In this document: one piece after another, positions 1-10,689 of the stretch
How the letters are laid out: every line of letters begins with the position of its first letter
How positions within the stretch are numbered: position 1 is the first letter of the stretch
Origin: Rhabditoides inermis
Lineage: Eukaryota > Nematoda > Chromadorea > Rhabditida > Rhabditidae
Direction of reading: 5' to 3'
NCBI GenBank assembly: GCA_963966185.1
Contig: CAWZYM010000243.1
Coordinates: 49,919-113,918, forward strand
DNA length: 64,000 nucleotides
The notes under the pieces: generated by a model
Database searches by the model: none
The model's input: the letters and a program-made list of their open reading frames with translations, nothing else
What the model was told of the DNA's origin: nothing
Translations under genes and position numbers: made by a program

Positions 1-2317
1 ATGCAATCTATTACGGAACCAGATGAAATATGCTTGCACCAATTCATATGACATTCAATTAGTTGTGCATTAGTGGATCGATTTTTGCGAAAGCCCCCCC
101 GTTTTTTGGAGAGTAGGTTGTGCTTTTCCAAGTATTTTGTAATCTGCTGAACGCATATTTTTTCCATAATTTTAGAGATGCTATAGTCGGTTTGGATCCT
201 ATATGCCATCCGTGACATTTCACATGTTGTGCAGTTTTGTGCAACACAACATGTATGTCATCAAATATCCAAAACGCGTCCATGAGTTGGAATCGAACCC
301 ATGAGCAGCACGCAGCGATTGCGCACTGACGGCGCGCTCTACCACTGCGCCATTGAGGCAGTGGTTAAGAGATCGAAGAGAGAGCACATGTAGCTCCACT
401 GGCCACTTGAGTGTACTATGATGAGAGTTAACGAGCAAACATATCTGCGAGATTCAATGACGTCTAAGTATGAGCCTCATTGGCGCAGTGGTAGAGCGCG
501 CCGCCAGCGCGCGATCTTTGCGAGCTGCCCATGGGTTCGATTCCATCTCACAAAGCGTTTTGGATCTTTGAAGATATACACGTTGTGTTGCACGAAATTG
601 CACAACATGTGAAATGTCACGGATGGCATATAGGATCCAATCCGACTATACATGTGAGAGAAATCGGTCTGTAGTTTGAGACAGATTCACGTGCGCCTTT
701 TTTGAATAATGGTTTTACCCAAGCTTCTTTCCAAATAGACGGGATTTCTCTGACAGACATGGACATTGCAAAAAGAATCGTCAATGGAACCGATATGGAA
801 GTTGCCGTACGTTTCAGAAACACGTTGTTAATACCATCTGGAGAAGTGTTATATTTCGAATCAAGTTTGGAAATGATTTTATGAACTTCGAGAAGGGTAA
901 TATCAATCATATCAAGTGAATGAGGCAGTTTAGGCAAGTCAGCACCAGGTGGTGTGATGGAATCGCGATAAACTGATTCAAAATAGTCAGCAAAGATCTC
1001 ACATTTGTCCAGCGCATTGTGAATGAAAATATCATCGTGACAAATTGCGCCGATGCCACCGTCGGGATGCATTTTATTTCGAACATCGCGATAGAAAGCT
1101 GATTTATTGCCATTAACGATCAATTTAGATTCACGCTTGCAATTCCAAGAAACTATTGCTTTACGTAGGCGACGTTGTGACCTATTAGAATCGATGGAGT
1201 GGGGTCTCGTTGATGAAAAGTTTAATGGCTTGTCGCTTCAGCTTAATTAGATAACGAGGTAATGGGCGGGGGCGTTTGTTAGCTGGAGCGACAAGCGGAA
1301 TGTGAGCATCAATTATGTCATGTATGATTTCGTAAAACTTGGATGCAGCTTGTTCAACTGTTTTGCCAATAAAAACACGCGTCCAGCGAATAGAATCAAT
1401 AGCATTGTTAATGGTATCCCAGTTTACATTTCTATAGTTTCGTACGAGATCAGGTTTGTGGTGTGCAGACATGTCTTCGACGCGCAATATGAATTCAACT
1501 GGCAGATGATCGCAGGTACTGAAGCGATGAAGTATGCGTGTTACAAGAGAGGAATTGTCGACAAGTATTATATCGAGAATATTTGATTTTATGACGGTAC
1601 GTTTAACCATGGTAGGTTTGTTTACCGTTTGAAACATTGAGTGTAAGCAAGCGAAATCCAAGAGCGATTTGTCAAAGGAGTCAAAAGCACGACCGCATTT
1701 CCAATCGAATGAAGGCGCATTAAAATCGCACTTGTTGTATAGTCAGGAAATGATTGAAGGCGCATTAAAATCGCCTAAAACAGTATGTGACCTGTTTTCG
1801 GAGTCAATAAGTGAGTCTAATTCAGAAATGAGCTGGAACCCTGTTCGTTTAATTTCGGGAGTAGAGCCGGGCGTACGGTAGCAAGCAATGAAGCGTATTG
1901 GTCTATCTAAGTGCAAATTATCAGAAGGGAAAACATCAAATGAGAGAATTTCGGAGAGATTGTTGATCGATGTTGACCTGATTAGCTTAATAGAAATATT
2001 TGATTGATACAACGCCATTACACCCCCTGCATGAGTGAGCCAATCGGAACGCAAAATGGAATATCTACTTATCTACCACTCAGTGAGAGTGAAACGATTG
2101 ATTCGTGTGGGCTGAGCCAGGTTTCGGTCAGTATAACAATCATGGGCTTTTCGGTGTTTAGAAGAAGTTCGAGTTCATATAGCTTGTTTTTGACCGAGCG
2201 CACGTTAATTAACAGAACCTTCGAAAATGGAATACGGACAGAGCTACCAGAATCAACATTATGACATTTTACAGTATCACAATCACAATCTACAGAATCT
2301 ACAAAAGGGGGAGCCAC
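1..2317 (-). pseudogene. Decayed CR1/jockey-type LINE ORF2 (endonuclease + RT)
   Basis: Minus-strand fragments of a non-LTR retrotransposon ORF2. The region 2069-2317 reads as the start of an apurinic-type endonuclease (INVRSVKNK, then ILTETWLS). The region 1743-2054 carries VLGDFNAPS, and 617-1123 carries the RT signature YNTSPDGI followed by NYRPISLTC. RT sequence resumes below 186 with KIMEK and GFRKNRST, after a 461-bp insertion. Frames change several times (breaks near 2060, 1740, 1185 and 617) and there is a small indel next to the insertion, so the copy is dead. The family call rests on these motifs; the exact clade (CR1, jockey or related) is inferred. The element runs off the left edge. 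Confidence 0.75.
186..646. mobile_element. Fold-back element with two tRNA-like arms
   Basis: A 461-bp segment whose ends are long inverted repeats: about 186-290 is the reverse complement of about 545-646, with few mismatches. It is flanked by TATA on both sides (182-185 and 647-650), consistent with a 4-bp target duplication. Each arm carries a tRNA-like block in opposite orientation: minus strand about 285-360 and plus strand about 476-548. Both have recognisable A-box (TGGCGCAGTGG) and B-box (GGTTCGATTCC) promoter sequences. It interrupts the RT of the flanking LINE. It could be a head-to-head SINE pair or a TIR element that captured tRNA-like sequence; no coding capacity is evident. Confidence 0.65.
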
Positions 2318-2366
2318 CTGCGCATAGAGAGGAGATTGATCTGGGGCCTGGCGAGCTCCCTAGGAG

Positions 2367-3175
2367 ACGGCGGACACGTCCATCGTCACGGCAGTGTCCG
2401 CGGCAGAAGAGAAAGCGGCAGTGTCCTCGGCGACACGCTTCGGCTCCTGGAAAGTGCCTCCGGCAGACTTGTCAGCAACCCGTTTAGACCCGCGAGTAGA
2501 AGAGAAAGAACGCGCAGTGGAACAGGAAGCGGCACGAGAGCGAGACGCGCGAGACTGCGAGCGCGCAGAGGCAGTGGTGACAGCGGTGACACGGCTACTC
2601 CTGGAGGCGGGGACGGTGGGCGGCACGAACTCAGAGACGAGTGGCAGAGGAGACGGGGCTGCGGAAGGCGACGTGTGATCCTTGAACTCGCGGGGGACAC
2701 GCAGCTTGACGAGTCGGCAGTCGCGGACGACGAAGGCGACCTTGCCGGCAGACTCATTGAGGGACTTGGTCTGCCCCCGCAGGGCTCGGTCTTCTGCCAG
2801 TTCTTCCTCGGTGTAGTCTCGGCGAGCGTAGCGAAACTGTACGTTCTCCAGCGTACTTCACCTGTGCGAGTAAATGCCCGAAAGAAGACGATCTCGGAGC
2901 TGGCTCGTCTCCAGCTGGACCTTGATGATGCGGTTTCCCTTGGGCGGTCGGACAGCGGGGTGGCGGTGGCACGAGATCTTCCTCTGGCCGTACAGTTGGA
3001 TCAGCTCCTCGTCACCGGTGGCGCGGACAAGCTCCCCGATGAGAAGTCGTCCTTGGAGGTCTCCTCGCCAGTCTTCTTCTCCTCCCTACCGACGATAACG
3101 GCGCGGGTCGCCTTGTCGAGTAACACGGAGCGAGCCGACTCCGAGTGCATCACGCGTGCCACACTCGAGTAGGTG
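2367..3175 (-). pseudogene. LINE ORF1 remnant
   Basis: Directly upstream of the ORF2 remnant on the same strand lies a frameshifted reading frame. It starts near 3150 (MHSESARSV), shifts frame near 3005 and is broken near 2860, then continues as RRDYTEEELAEDRALR, a charged stretch of the kind found in CR1/jockey ORF1 proteins. It becomes Ser/Ala/Arg-rich and stops at about 2367. Position, strand and the small gap to ORF2 support ORF1 of the same LINE. The Ser/Arg-rich plus-strand frame across this region is the complement of the same biased sequence. No CCHC knuckle is visible. Confidence 0.5.
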
Positions 3176-6100
3176 AGCGTGGTAATTTGGGGCGAGCAGG
3201 CGGCAGGGGGCGAGTCGGTTCGAGGAGTTTCGAATATTTGTCATGTTTATCTTCTGTCTACCTTGTGGTATAATATGTACAATATAGAATTCTCACGTAA
3301 TTAGTGAGAGATTAATAATAAATACAAACTTTGTAATCACGGGTACTTAACGTGGTTGATGAATGAGTGTTCAAGACGAACACGCGCATTTCATGAATAA
3401 CAGGTAGATGATGTAAAGTGGTTCGAGGAGTTTCGAATATGGTGCATAGTGGCCTAAAATCCGGAGAAAAATCCGGACTGCACTGATTGATTGATTGATT
3501 ATAAAACTCAGTCAAACACCAGGGGGCGACAGTTATCCGCTGATCACTGATAAACATTTTTTTACTATTTTTTTAAGGAAAATTTACAACTCTGTGACAG
3601 AGTCTGTCGTCAGTCACGACTTCGTGAATTGAAATTACTGATAATTTTTTACGAATTCATATTTTTACTAATAAATGAACGAGTTATGGCGACAGAGTTC
3701 GTTATATCGCACAACTATGCGGACATTGAATTTTCCTGCTCACATACAACCGGGCGACTCGCCGCCGGGTTCGCGCCGACTCGCCTCCGAGTCGCCGCCG
3801 ACAAAAGGGCGGGTACGCTCCGAGTCGCCTCCGACAAAAAACTGGCGCGAAGTTCAAATCGCTAAAGTTGGTATTTCTCACTACGTTTTTCTAAGCGCAA
3901 ATTTAAAACCGTCAAATGTATTTACGCTTGTAAATAAGTTAAAATATGCAAGCAAAAGATCTTGTGCGGCGGGTAACTACTATATACTTATTTGGAGAAA
4001 CTGTCGGCGCTCCACGCCACGTCGTGCACCCTGACATGTTGGGAGGCTGTTTGCCTGGGTACTACTAGGTCAGTGCGAGAGGTAACTGATGGTCATCTCC
4101 ACCTTCGCCAACGTAAACATGATCGTCATCAACTCTCATCTACGTGGATGCAGAAGTACGAAGAAAGAAGACCAGCATCATCGTGTCTGCGCATGCGCCA
4201 ACCGAAGATGCCGAGGCGAGGAGGTGGAGAGCGACAAGTTATTTGCCAGCCAACCAGCTAGCCAAGAAGCCTCTTTTGCGACGCGAACATGAGAAGCATA
4301 GAGGGTCGCCACCTTCGCCGGCAAGTTCGTTAATGTCTGCCGTCGGCTAAATGCGGAGCTGCGGCGGATCCTGAAGGAGAAGGAAGAGGAGCGTGTGCGT
4401 TGTGGGATGGGCTGGTACTTCGACCACCAGCCGTGTCTGCTCCCGCCCTGCCACACGTCATCGCCCTGACTACACACACCTGTATGACAAATCCACCAGC
4501 CATCACCAACCATCCAATCAAGTGCCTGAAGTGTTTATGTGTGTTACATTTCCATCATACGTCTTGTCACGTATGCATACCTTGAAAGTGGTGCATTTCT
4601 TATAAAACATTACTAAAACACAAATAAAACATCGTTTCATCAAATTTGGCTTGAAACCACACGAAATCGGAGGATTGTCGGCGGCAAATCGGAGGCGACT
4701 CGCCGGCTCCCAAAGACGGCCCCGCCCACTTTGGGAGGGTGCCAAAGTGGGCGGGAACCGTGTTTTGTCGGAGGCGACTCGCACGGTTGTACGCTTGTGG
4801 CTGATCCCATTATTTCGACCACTAAGCGTTCATTTGCATTTCATTTCCGTAATACATCCACTTATCTCTATTAAAGCTCAATTCACAAAACAACAACCAC
4901 AAAGAATGAATGAACATGTTTATTTATGTACACAACAATGGGGGTCAGGGTAAGGGGATGTTGCACGTAGCTTGTTATTGAAATCGACGTCTTCTCCTGA
5001 TTGAAGCCAGTTTTCTTGACATGAAAATCTTGAGATGACGCGAAGCACATGACTGGACTTAAAATAACCTACACTCTCTCTGGCTCTGAGCCAACTTTTG
5101 TTTCCTCCCGAGTAGTAAACTATTGGAATAAGCTGGACCGTTCTACCGTTTGTTTATACAGTAAGAAAGAATTAAAAATTACCCCTCAGAAGATTTCTTT
5201 TGCTTCACCCACTAGACGACCCCACTAGGCTTTAGTATATTGCGTGAGTACTATCATTGATTGTAGTGTCTCGTAGCAGGCTTTCCCTGCTCTCACCTTT
5301 CCGCCTGCTTCCTACCGGGAGCGCGTGTCTCACACAAGCACTTTGTGCCTCTGAGGGGCGCGCTGCAGTCTCGCGTTGTGGTGTGTGGACTTGGATTGCT
5401 CGACACATCGACCGACCAAACCATCCCCACTATCCTCATTCAGTGCTTGACTGTTTTATGGATAAACAATTATTATTATAAAGCGGTGGCGTAAAGATTG
5501 ACGGGATGAGAGACAAATGAAAGGGGCGGAGTCGGTGTTGATTGGTCAATAACTGTATGAGTGGGCGGAAACTGCGCTCATTGGTCAAACACTTTTTACG
5601 CTGATTGGCCAAGCATTTGCTATCAGCCGGTACTGAATGGGTATACTTGGTTGAATACGAAAAATTGACGATTGCGGCATGTGCATGTTTCTTCAATGTA
5701 TTGAACTGCAATATGCAATGAGCAGAGCTGTACGAGGATCGTTATTGTTAATGGGAGGCGGAGCGATGACGTCGCGGTGGCAAATCAAAGCAGTGATGAC
5801 ACGCAGGTCGGACGATGAGATCAGGCAGACGCGGAGAAACAGCTGAATGGATGGTGTTAGATGAGCTCATCACTGAGTGTGTAATACCTGTTGGGATCGG
5901 ACAACGATGCGCAGGAAGAGGAAAAGAACAACGATAAGAAAAATGTAGACGCCAGCGACGAGAAGAAGCACACTAAAAAGAAATGATCTCAGACTGGTCA
6001 ACGTCAGTCGGATCGCCGAGACCCAGCTTCATGTAAAATGAGATCGTTCATTTCAATTCAACATTATCCGGATTCGCATTATGTGATCATAACTCTCGTC

Positions 6101-6585
6101 TACTAACTAGATCGATAGAACATAACTAGATCGTTGCACAGCTGTAATCACAGTTACCACTCACTGAAAGGACTGCGTGATGGGGTGAGCAGCAGCGACG
6201 CCGAGCAGGACAAGTAGAGTGAAATGGACACGCACCGCGAAGAAATTCACGTGACTGGTTTGATAGTGAGAGAGTCTTCCAATTTCGCAATCGCAGAGGG
6301 CGCGCGTCAATGGCATTCCTTCGAGTGAACAGAAGGATCAAAAGCATGTCCTTTTACGACATGCTACCGTGTATCTGTTCCAACTACACTACGGTGGTCA
6401 GAAGAAAAGCAGAATGTTGAAGACAAATGATAATGAAATGTTAATTTATGATAATGAAATGATAGACTTGGCTTTTTATTCGAAAGGAATCAATACATGC
6501 GAATGCAACAATTTTGGATGGCCACTAGACGTTCAAGGAGAAAATAGATTAATGATACCAGCTCATAAACACATCTTGTTCTACT
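3176..6585. other. No gene supported; short repeats only
   Basis: About 3.4 kb with no convincing gene. A 20-bp direct repeat (GGTTCGAGGAGTTTCGAATA) occurs near 3216 and 3420. GC-rich blocks near 3750-3850 and 4680-4790 share short motifs built on GGCGACTCG in both orientations. Short frames at 4000-4560 are open but show no recognisable domain or consistent splice structure. Confidence 0.4.
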
Positions 6586-6840
6586 CTATTTCATGTTGAT
6601 CACACGGAACACGCGCTTCTTAATCTCCTCCCGCTCCTCCCTTGCCAAACGACGGTACAGACGCTGGGTGCTCCGGCGCTCTCTCTCCTCCCGTGCGCGC
6701 CGCTCCGCCCTGGCTGCTATGTTGGCCCTCTCGCGAATCTCCTGCTGCTCGTCCAACCATCGCTGATGCCTCTCAGCGATCCGCTGCGCCTGCTGTTCCT
6801 CAAACCACACCGCGTTTGCCTCCAAGTTCGTCATCTCCAC
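6586..6840 (-). CDS. Small Arg/Glu-rich helical ORF, unknown function
   Basis: An 84-codon minus-strand ORF, very rich in Arg, Glu and Ala with heptad-like spacing (EEQQAQRIAERHQRWLDEQQ, then RAREERERR). It is predicted to form one long charged helix. It ends in a TGA and lies in otherwise AT-rich DNA, so its GC-rich, codon-structured composition stands out. No domain is recognised. It could be a terminal exon of a larger minus-strand gene (an acceptor-like CTAG lies upstream near 6903) or a transposon-derived fragment. Confidence 0.35.
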   Translation of the reverse strand: MEMTNLEANAVWFEEQQAQRIAERHQRWLDEQQEIRERANIAARAERRAREERERRSTQRLYRRLAREEREEIKKRVFRVINMK

Positions 6841-6990
6841 AGAACTGAGACGGACCAGTCCGTGTCCGACTCGTCCTTCTATTCTTTAATTCTCGGGGTT
6901 CTAGAAAAAAACAGCAAATAGGATATACTTTGAAAAGAGTTATCTCAATAGAAAAAAATGACAGACAGACAGACGCCATAAAAAATATCA

Positions 6991-8170
6991 ATCACAAAGC
7001 GGGACAAAAATATTTTACTTACATGCAATCCGATGAGCAGTGGTTCTAGACGATTTCCGGTGTAGGCGGCTCACATTGACATATGCACAGTGACTGAATA
7101 GCTTCCCTGTCACTCGCTCGTATATGTACATATGGAATCATGCTCTACTTGCCTGTGGCATTCCCCGACTCTCCTGGTTTAATTATGGCAAATGACGAGG
7201 TCAGTTTGCCATCTGCTTAATTGGATTCGGACAAACCAGCAGTAACCCTCCAAGACTCGCTACAGTATTCGATGCGATTTAAACAAAACAAAAAAACGAG
7301 TTGCGAGTTGGTGATAGACAAACTGTGATAGCTGATACGTTTTAGCTTGGCGGCCTGCAAAGGAATGTGTTCACAAATTAAAAAAAAAACACTCCGCAAA
7401 GAGAGAGAGGGGGTGAGAGAGATGGAGAGAAATGTATAGGGGGAGAGAGGGGGGGGAGAGAGATAGAAGTCGAGCTCAATTGTCTTTTTCGCAATAATAT
7501 GGAAAACTATAAAAAAGGTGCTGTAGCACCGCGAACATTGATCTTATCTCGCGAGTTCGAACCTCGCGCTCGGCGAATGTTTTGCCAAGACAAGCTATCA
7601 GGTCTGTCTGCAAAATTAGCCGAGGGCCGATAATGCAGATGGTTCTGCCCTCTCTTTGTCTGCGATTCGTCTGTAAAATCGGCCCTGGGCTGATTTTACA
7701 GACTGTCTGAATTTCGCCTGCAAAATCGGCCCAGGGCCGATTCTGCAGATGAGTTCTCGCTGCACTTCTGCAAAGTTGTCCATGGGGTGTCCATGGGCCT
7801 ATTTTACAATGCAAAGACAGAACACTTGGAAATTGATAGTTCGTTTCAATTTCGAACTATTTTACAATTCATTCACAGAATTTCAAGAGCGATTTTGCAT
7901 CATAAGTTGTTAAATATCTACCATAGACAGTTTTGCAATTTCAGTCGCATCGCATTAGTTGCCGGTTTCAAAGTTCTCTATAACTTTGCGAAAAAATCAA
8001 ATGAACCCGACTTATAGAAAGAGAAGAGAGAGAGAGATAGGCAAGTGTAGGAAAGGTGACGTGTTGCAAACCGTTTATTTGACAAAGTGATATACAAATC
8101 GAACACAACTCGAATGAATTTCTTGAGCAGACAATCTTTTCGTTCAGAAGCCAAACCCAGCACAGGAATA
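6991..8170. other. Non-coding stretch with GA-rich tract and palindromes
   Basis: No gene is supported. A purine-rich (GA/GGGAGAG) tract spans about 7398-7470. Three 31-bp near-palindromes lie at 7608-7638, 7671-7701 and 7718-7748 and are listed separately. Confidence 0.45.
7608..7748. repeat. Three tandem 31-bp near-palindromes
   Basis: Three copies of a near-palindrome (7608-7638, 7671-7701, 7718-7748). Each begins CTGYAAAATY and ends with the matching complement (about RATTYTRCAG) around a GGCC-rich centre. All are exactly 31 bp and could each form a hairpin. Confidence 0.6.
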
Positions 8171-8174
8171 GCTG

Positions 8175-9620
8175 ATGAAGTTCGATTTTGACTTGCTCGA
8201 TTTTGACTTGGAACCCGACAGAGTTTATGAATATCTAAAACGTTTCAAAAGAAAATTATCATGTGGACCGGACGGCATTCCAAGTATTGTACTTCAGTCT
8301 TTGGCACTCGTTTTGGCTCTTCCTCTATCTATCTTATTCAAGGAAACCCTAAGTACTGGAAATATGCCACAACTGTGGAAACAATCCATAGTAATTCCGG
8401 TTCACAAAAAGGACAATCCATCATTGGTAACAAATTATCGTCCGATATCTCTTACATGTACAAGCTGTAGGGTGTTTGAGAGGATACTTGTTTTGAAATG
8501 CGCACTCACTTTTGGGCAAATAATCTCATATCCCCACAACAACATGGTTTTCTCAATGGACGGTCGACCATTACGCAGATGGTTGATTATGTTTCCTATC
8601 TAGTAAAAGAGCTCGGAAAAAATAGAATCGTTGACAACATTCACCTGGATTTAGCAAAAGCTTTTGATACTGTATGTCATCGAAGATTATTGCAAATCTG
8701 CGAATCCTACGGGTTTGGTGGTGATCTTTTGCGGTGGTTAAAGGAACAGTGGCGACTTATTTCTGCCACAACCTGCTACAACTCCTCATTTTCGCACGAG
8801 CAAAACATTTGGCGGTGACCGGAATCGAACTCGCGAAGATCGGTGTTCACAACGCAGCGCACATGCACTGAGCCAAGAAGCAAGTGACCGGGCGTTGTTT
8901 ATTTGCGGTTATGTCTCCGACCCCAGTTTTTGCAGTGAAGCGTTGGCGGGAAATTCAAATTTTGAGCTGCATTCTTGGCATTGGCAGAATCGAAAGTTAC
9001 GCAAAATCGTCGTTCTTTCGCAAAAATTGCAAATGTGTTAGGATAATATGATTTTTAATAATACTCCGAGTCGAAAATAAGTCGCCACTGTTGCTTTAAC
9101 AAAGTACTTGATCGGTAGACAACAACGAGTACGGATAAATGATTCGCTGTCTGACTGGCTAGAGGTTCTGTCTGGTGTGCCTCAGGGAAGTGTGGTTGGT
9201 CCCCTTATGTTCCTGCTGTATGTAAATGACATCGAAGATTTTATTGAAAACTGTCATTTTCTGATGTATGCTGATGACCTAAAACTATATCTTTCCTCTG
9301 GTACACCAGGTTTCGAAATAAAACTTGAATTAGCCCTACATGTCATCTCGAATTTCTTCAAACATAGGCAGATGACACTTTCAGTTTCCAAGTGCGAATG
9401 TATGCATTTCGGAAAACAGAATCCGAAGAAAACCTATACATGCGAAGGGCAGTCTTTAGATCAGTCACTAACATCAGAAACTTAGGTATTCAATTGAACG
9501 TCATTTATCGAAACAAATACGAAAAGCTTCCGCTTTATCAACTCTTGTTCCCAAAACCTTCTCTTATTCTCAAGACCTATTTAAAAACTTCTATATGTAC
9601 AAAATACGACCCATACTAGA
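8175..9620 (+). pseudogene. Decayed LINE reverse transcriptase (second copy)
   Basis: Plus-strand RT of a CR1/jockey-like LINE, in pieces. 8175-8460 carries the fingers region (LSCGPDGIPS, then NYRPISLTC). After a frameshift, 8498-8741 carries QQHGFLNGRST and LDLAKAFDTV. After a 354-bp insertion, 9100-9485 carries LSGVPQGSVVGP and the catalytic MYADDLKLYL. 9486-9640 has the C-terminal IRPILEYGSE. Endonuclease and ORF1 are absent, so the copy is 5'-truncated as well as frameshifted. Across the inserted element, joining the flanks at the TTAA restores a continuous frame, so the insertion came after the RT was in place. Confidence 0.8.
8742..9095. mobile_element. TTAA-flanked non-autonomous TIR element (MITE)
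   Basis: A 354-bp insertion with inverted termini AG(G/C)AACAGTGGCGACTTAT, flanked by TTAA (8738-8741 and 9096-9099). The TTAA target duplication is the hallmark of piggyBac-type transposition, though the terminal sequence is not one I recognise. Inside, on the minus strand at about 8810-8880, is a tRNA-like block with A-box TGGCTCAGTGC and B-box AGTTCGATTCC. No ORF. Confidence 0.65.
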
Positions 9621-9794
9621 GTATGGTAGTGAAGTGTTATGTCATATCCACATATACAAAATTTATATAATTCTTCTGCTTTCTCCTCTCGTGGTATACA
9701 ATTTAAATACATTGATTGGCAAACAGACGTGATTGTTCGATTGTTCAATACATACATTTCGAACAATTTTTTTTTGAATAACCAGCCGTTTTCA

Positions 9795-10400
9795 GAAAAC
9801 ATGTGGGTAGGCGTTATTCAAGAGATCGTTTCCATATTTCTTCTTTTTTGCAATGTTTTCTGTCTCCGACTCATACTTTCTTCTAAAACCACTCGTCGTA
9901 ATCCGACGTTGATTCTACTCGTTGGTTTGTTAATCGGAGAATTCATTGACCTCATCGGAAAAATAAGCATCGATTTACCTTCTCAAATTGCTGTAAGACC
10001 TTTATCAGGTATGTTGAAGTTGATATTTGAATTGAATGCAGGACTTTTCAAAGTGCCCGCATATTTCGCCCTTTTCTGTTCTCAATATTCACGGATGGTA
10101 CGCATCTATATTAATTTATCCGGTTGGTGAAAATTTCTGATTTTTTTCCCAATGGAAAAATTGCATTTGATCTCACTTCTCAACGTTTTTGCGGTTTTCT
10201 ACCCGCAGTACTATCGACTCATGCAAGTTTCTAGAATGGTTGCATACGTGATAAGCTGCCACGTTGTTGCTTTCGGTATGCAAACTGAAACAACTTTTCG
10301 TTTTAGTGATTGGCCTCTTGTACGCGATTCCGAAGTGCAGCTTCTATTTGAAGCTAGGAGGAGACAGTATTTACTGGACTGTGAACATAGGCGAGCAAGT
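9795..10400 (+). CDS. Multi-pass membrane protein exons, possibly a GPCR (partial)
   Basis: Exon one starts at ATG 9801, immediately after a TTTTCAG acceptor-like sequence, and ends at 10097 (GT at 10098). Exon two starts at 10209 after CCCGCAG; the phase is preserved across this 111-bp intron. The product has hydrophobic segments IVSIFLLFCNVFCLRLI, LILLVGLLIGEFIDLIGK, then YFALFCSQYSRMYYRLM, where the Ser-Arg-Met stretch after a membrane segment resembles the end of TM3 in a GPCR. A fourth hydrophobic segment (MVAYVISCHVVAFG) follows. The frame then runs into non-hydrophobic sequence near 10320-10570 and the rest of a 7TM protein is missing before the satellite, so the gene may be truncated. 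Family assignment is inferred from hydrophobicity. Confidence 0.4.
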
Positions 10401-10689
10401 GTTCTATCTCGATTAGCTGGAGACGTCCAATCTGTGGGCACAGGTGGGATGCGAACCTTACTTCGCGGATCGAACTGTTCGCTCATAGGTTGTGGTGTTG
10501 GTGTGTCTGACCGCTGTCGGATTTGCTGTTGTCTACCGTCTCTCGCGACTGCGTCTCCAAAAAACACGCACTAAAATACCACCAGAAGTGAGTCGTACTT
10601 TGTATTGTATGTACTGTGTTTGATCTGTTTCCACTTCATTTCTCAAAAGTCAATGTAATTCACATGTCGAAATCAAGTGCCAACTTCAG

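Noticed and set aside
476..548. Functional tRNA genes at 476-548, 285-360 and about 8810-8880
   Set aside because: A-box and B-box are good but the acceptor stems do not pair fully; they lie in repeat elements, so they are treated as tRNA-derived sequence.
2261..3172. 303-codon Arg/Ser-rich plus-strand ORF
   Set aside because: It is the complement of the biased LINE ORF1 remnant, which has a better match on the minus strand.
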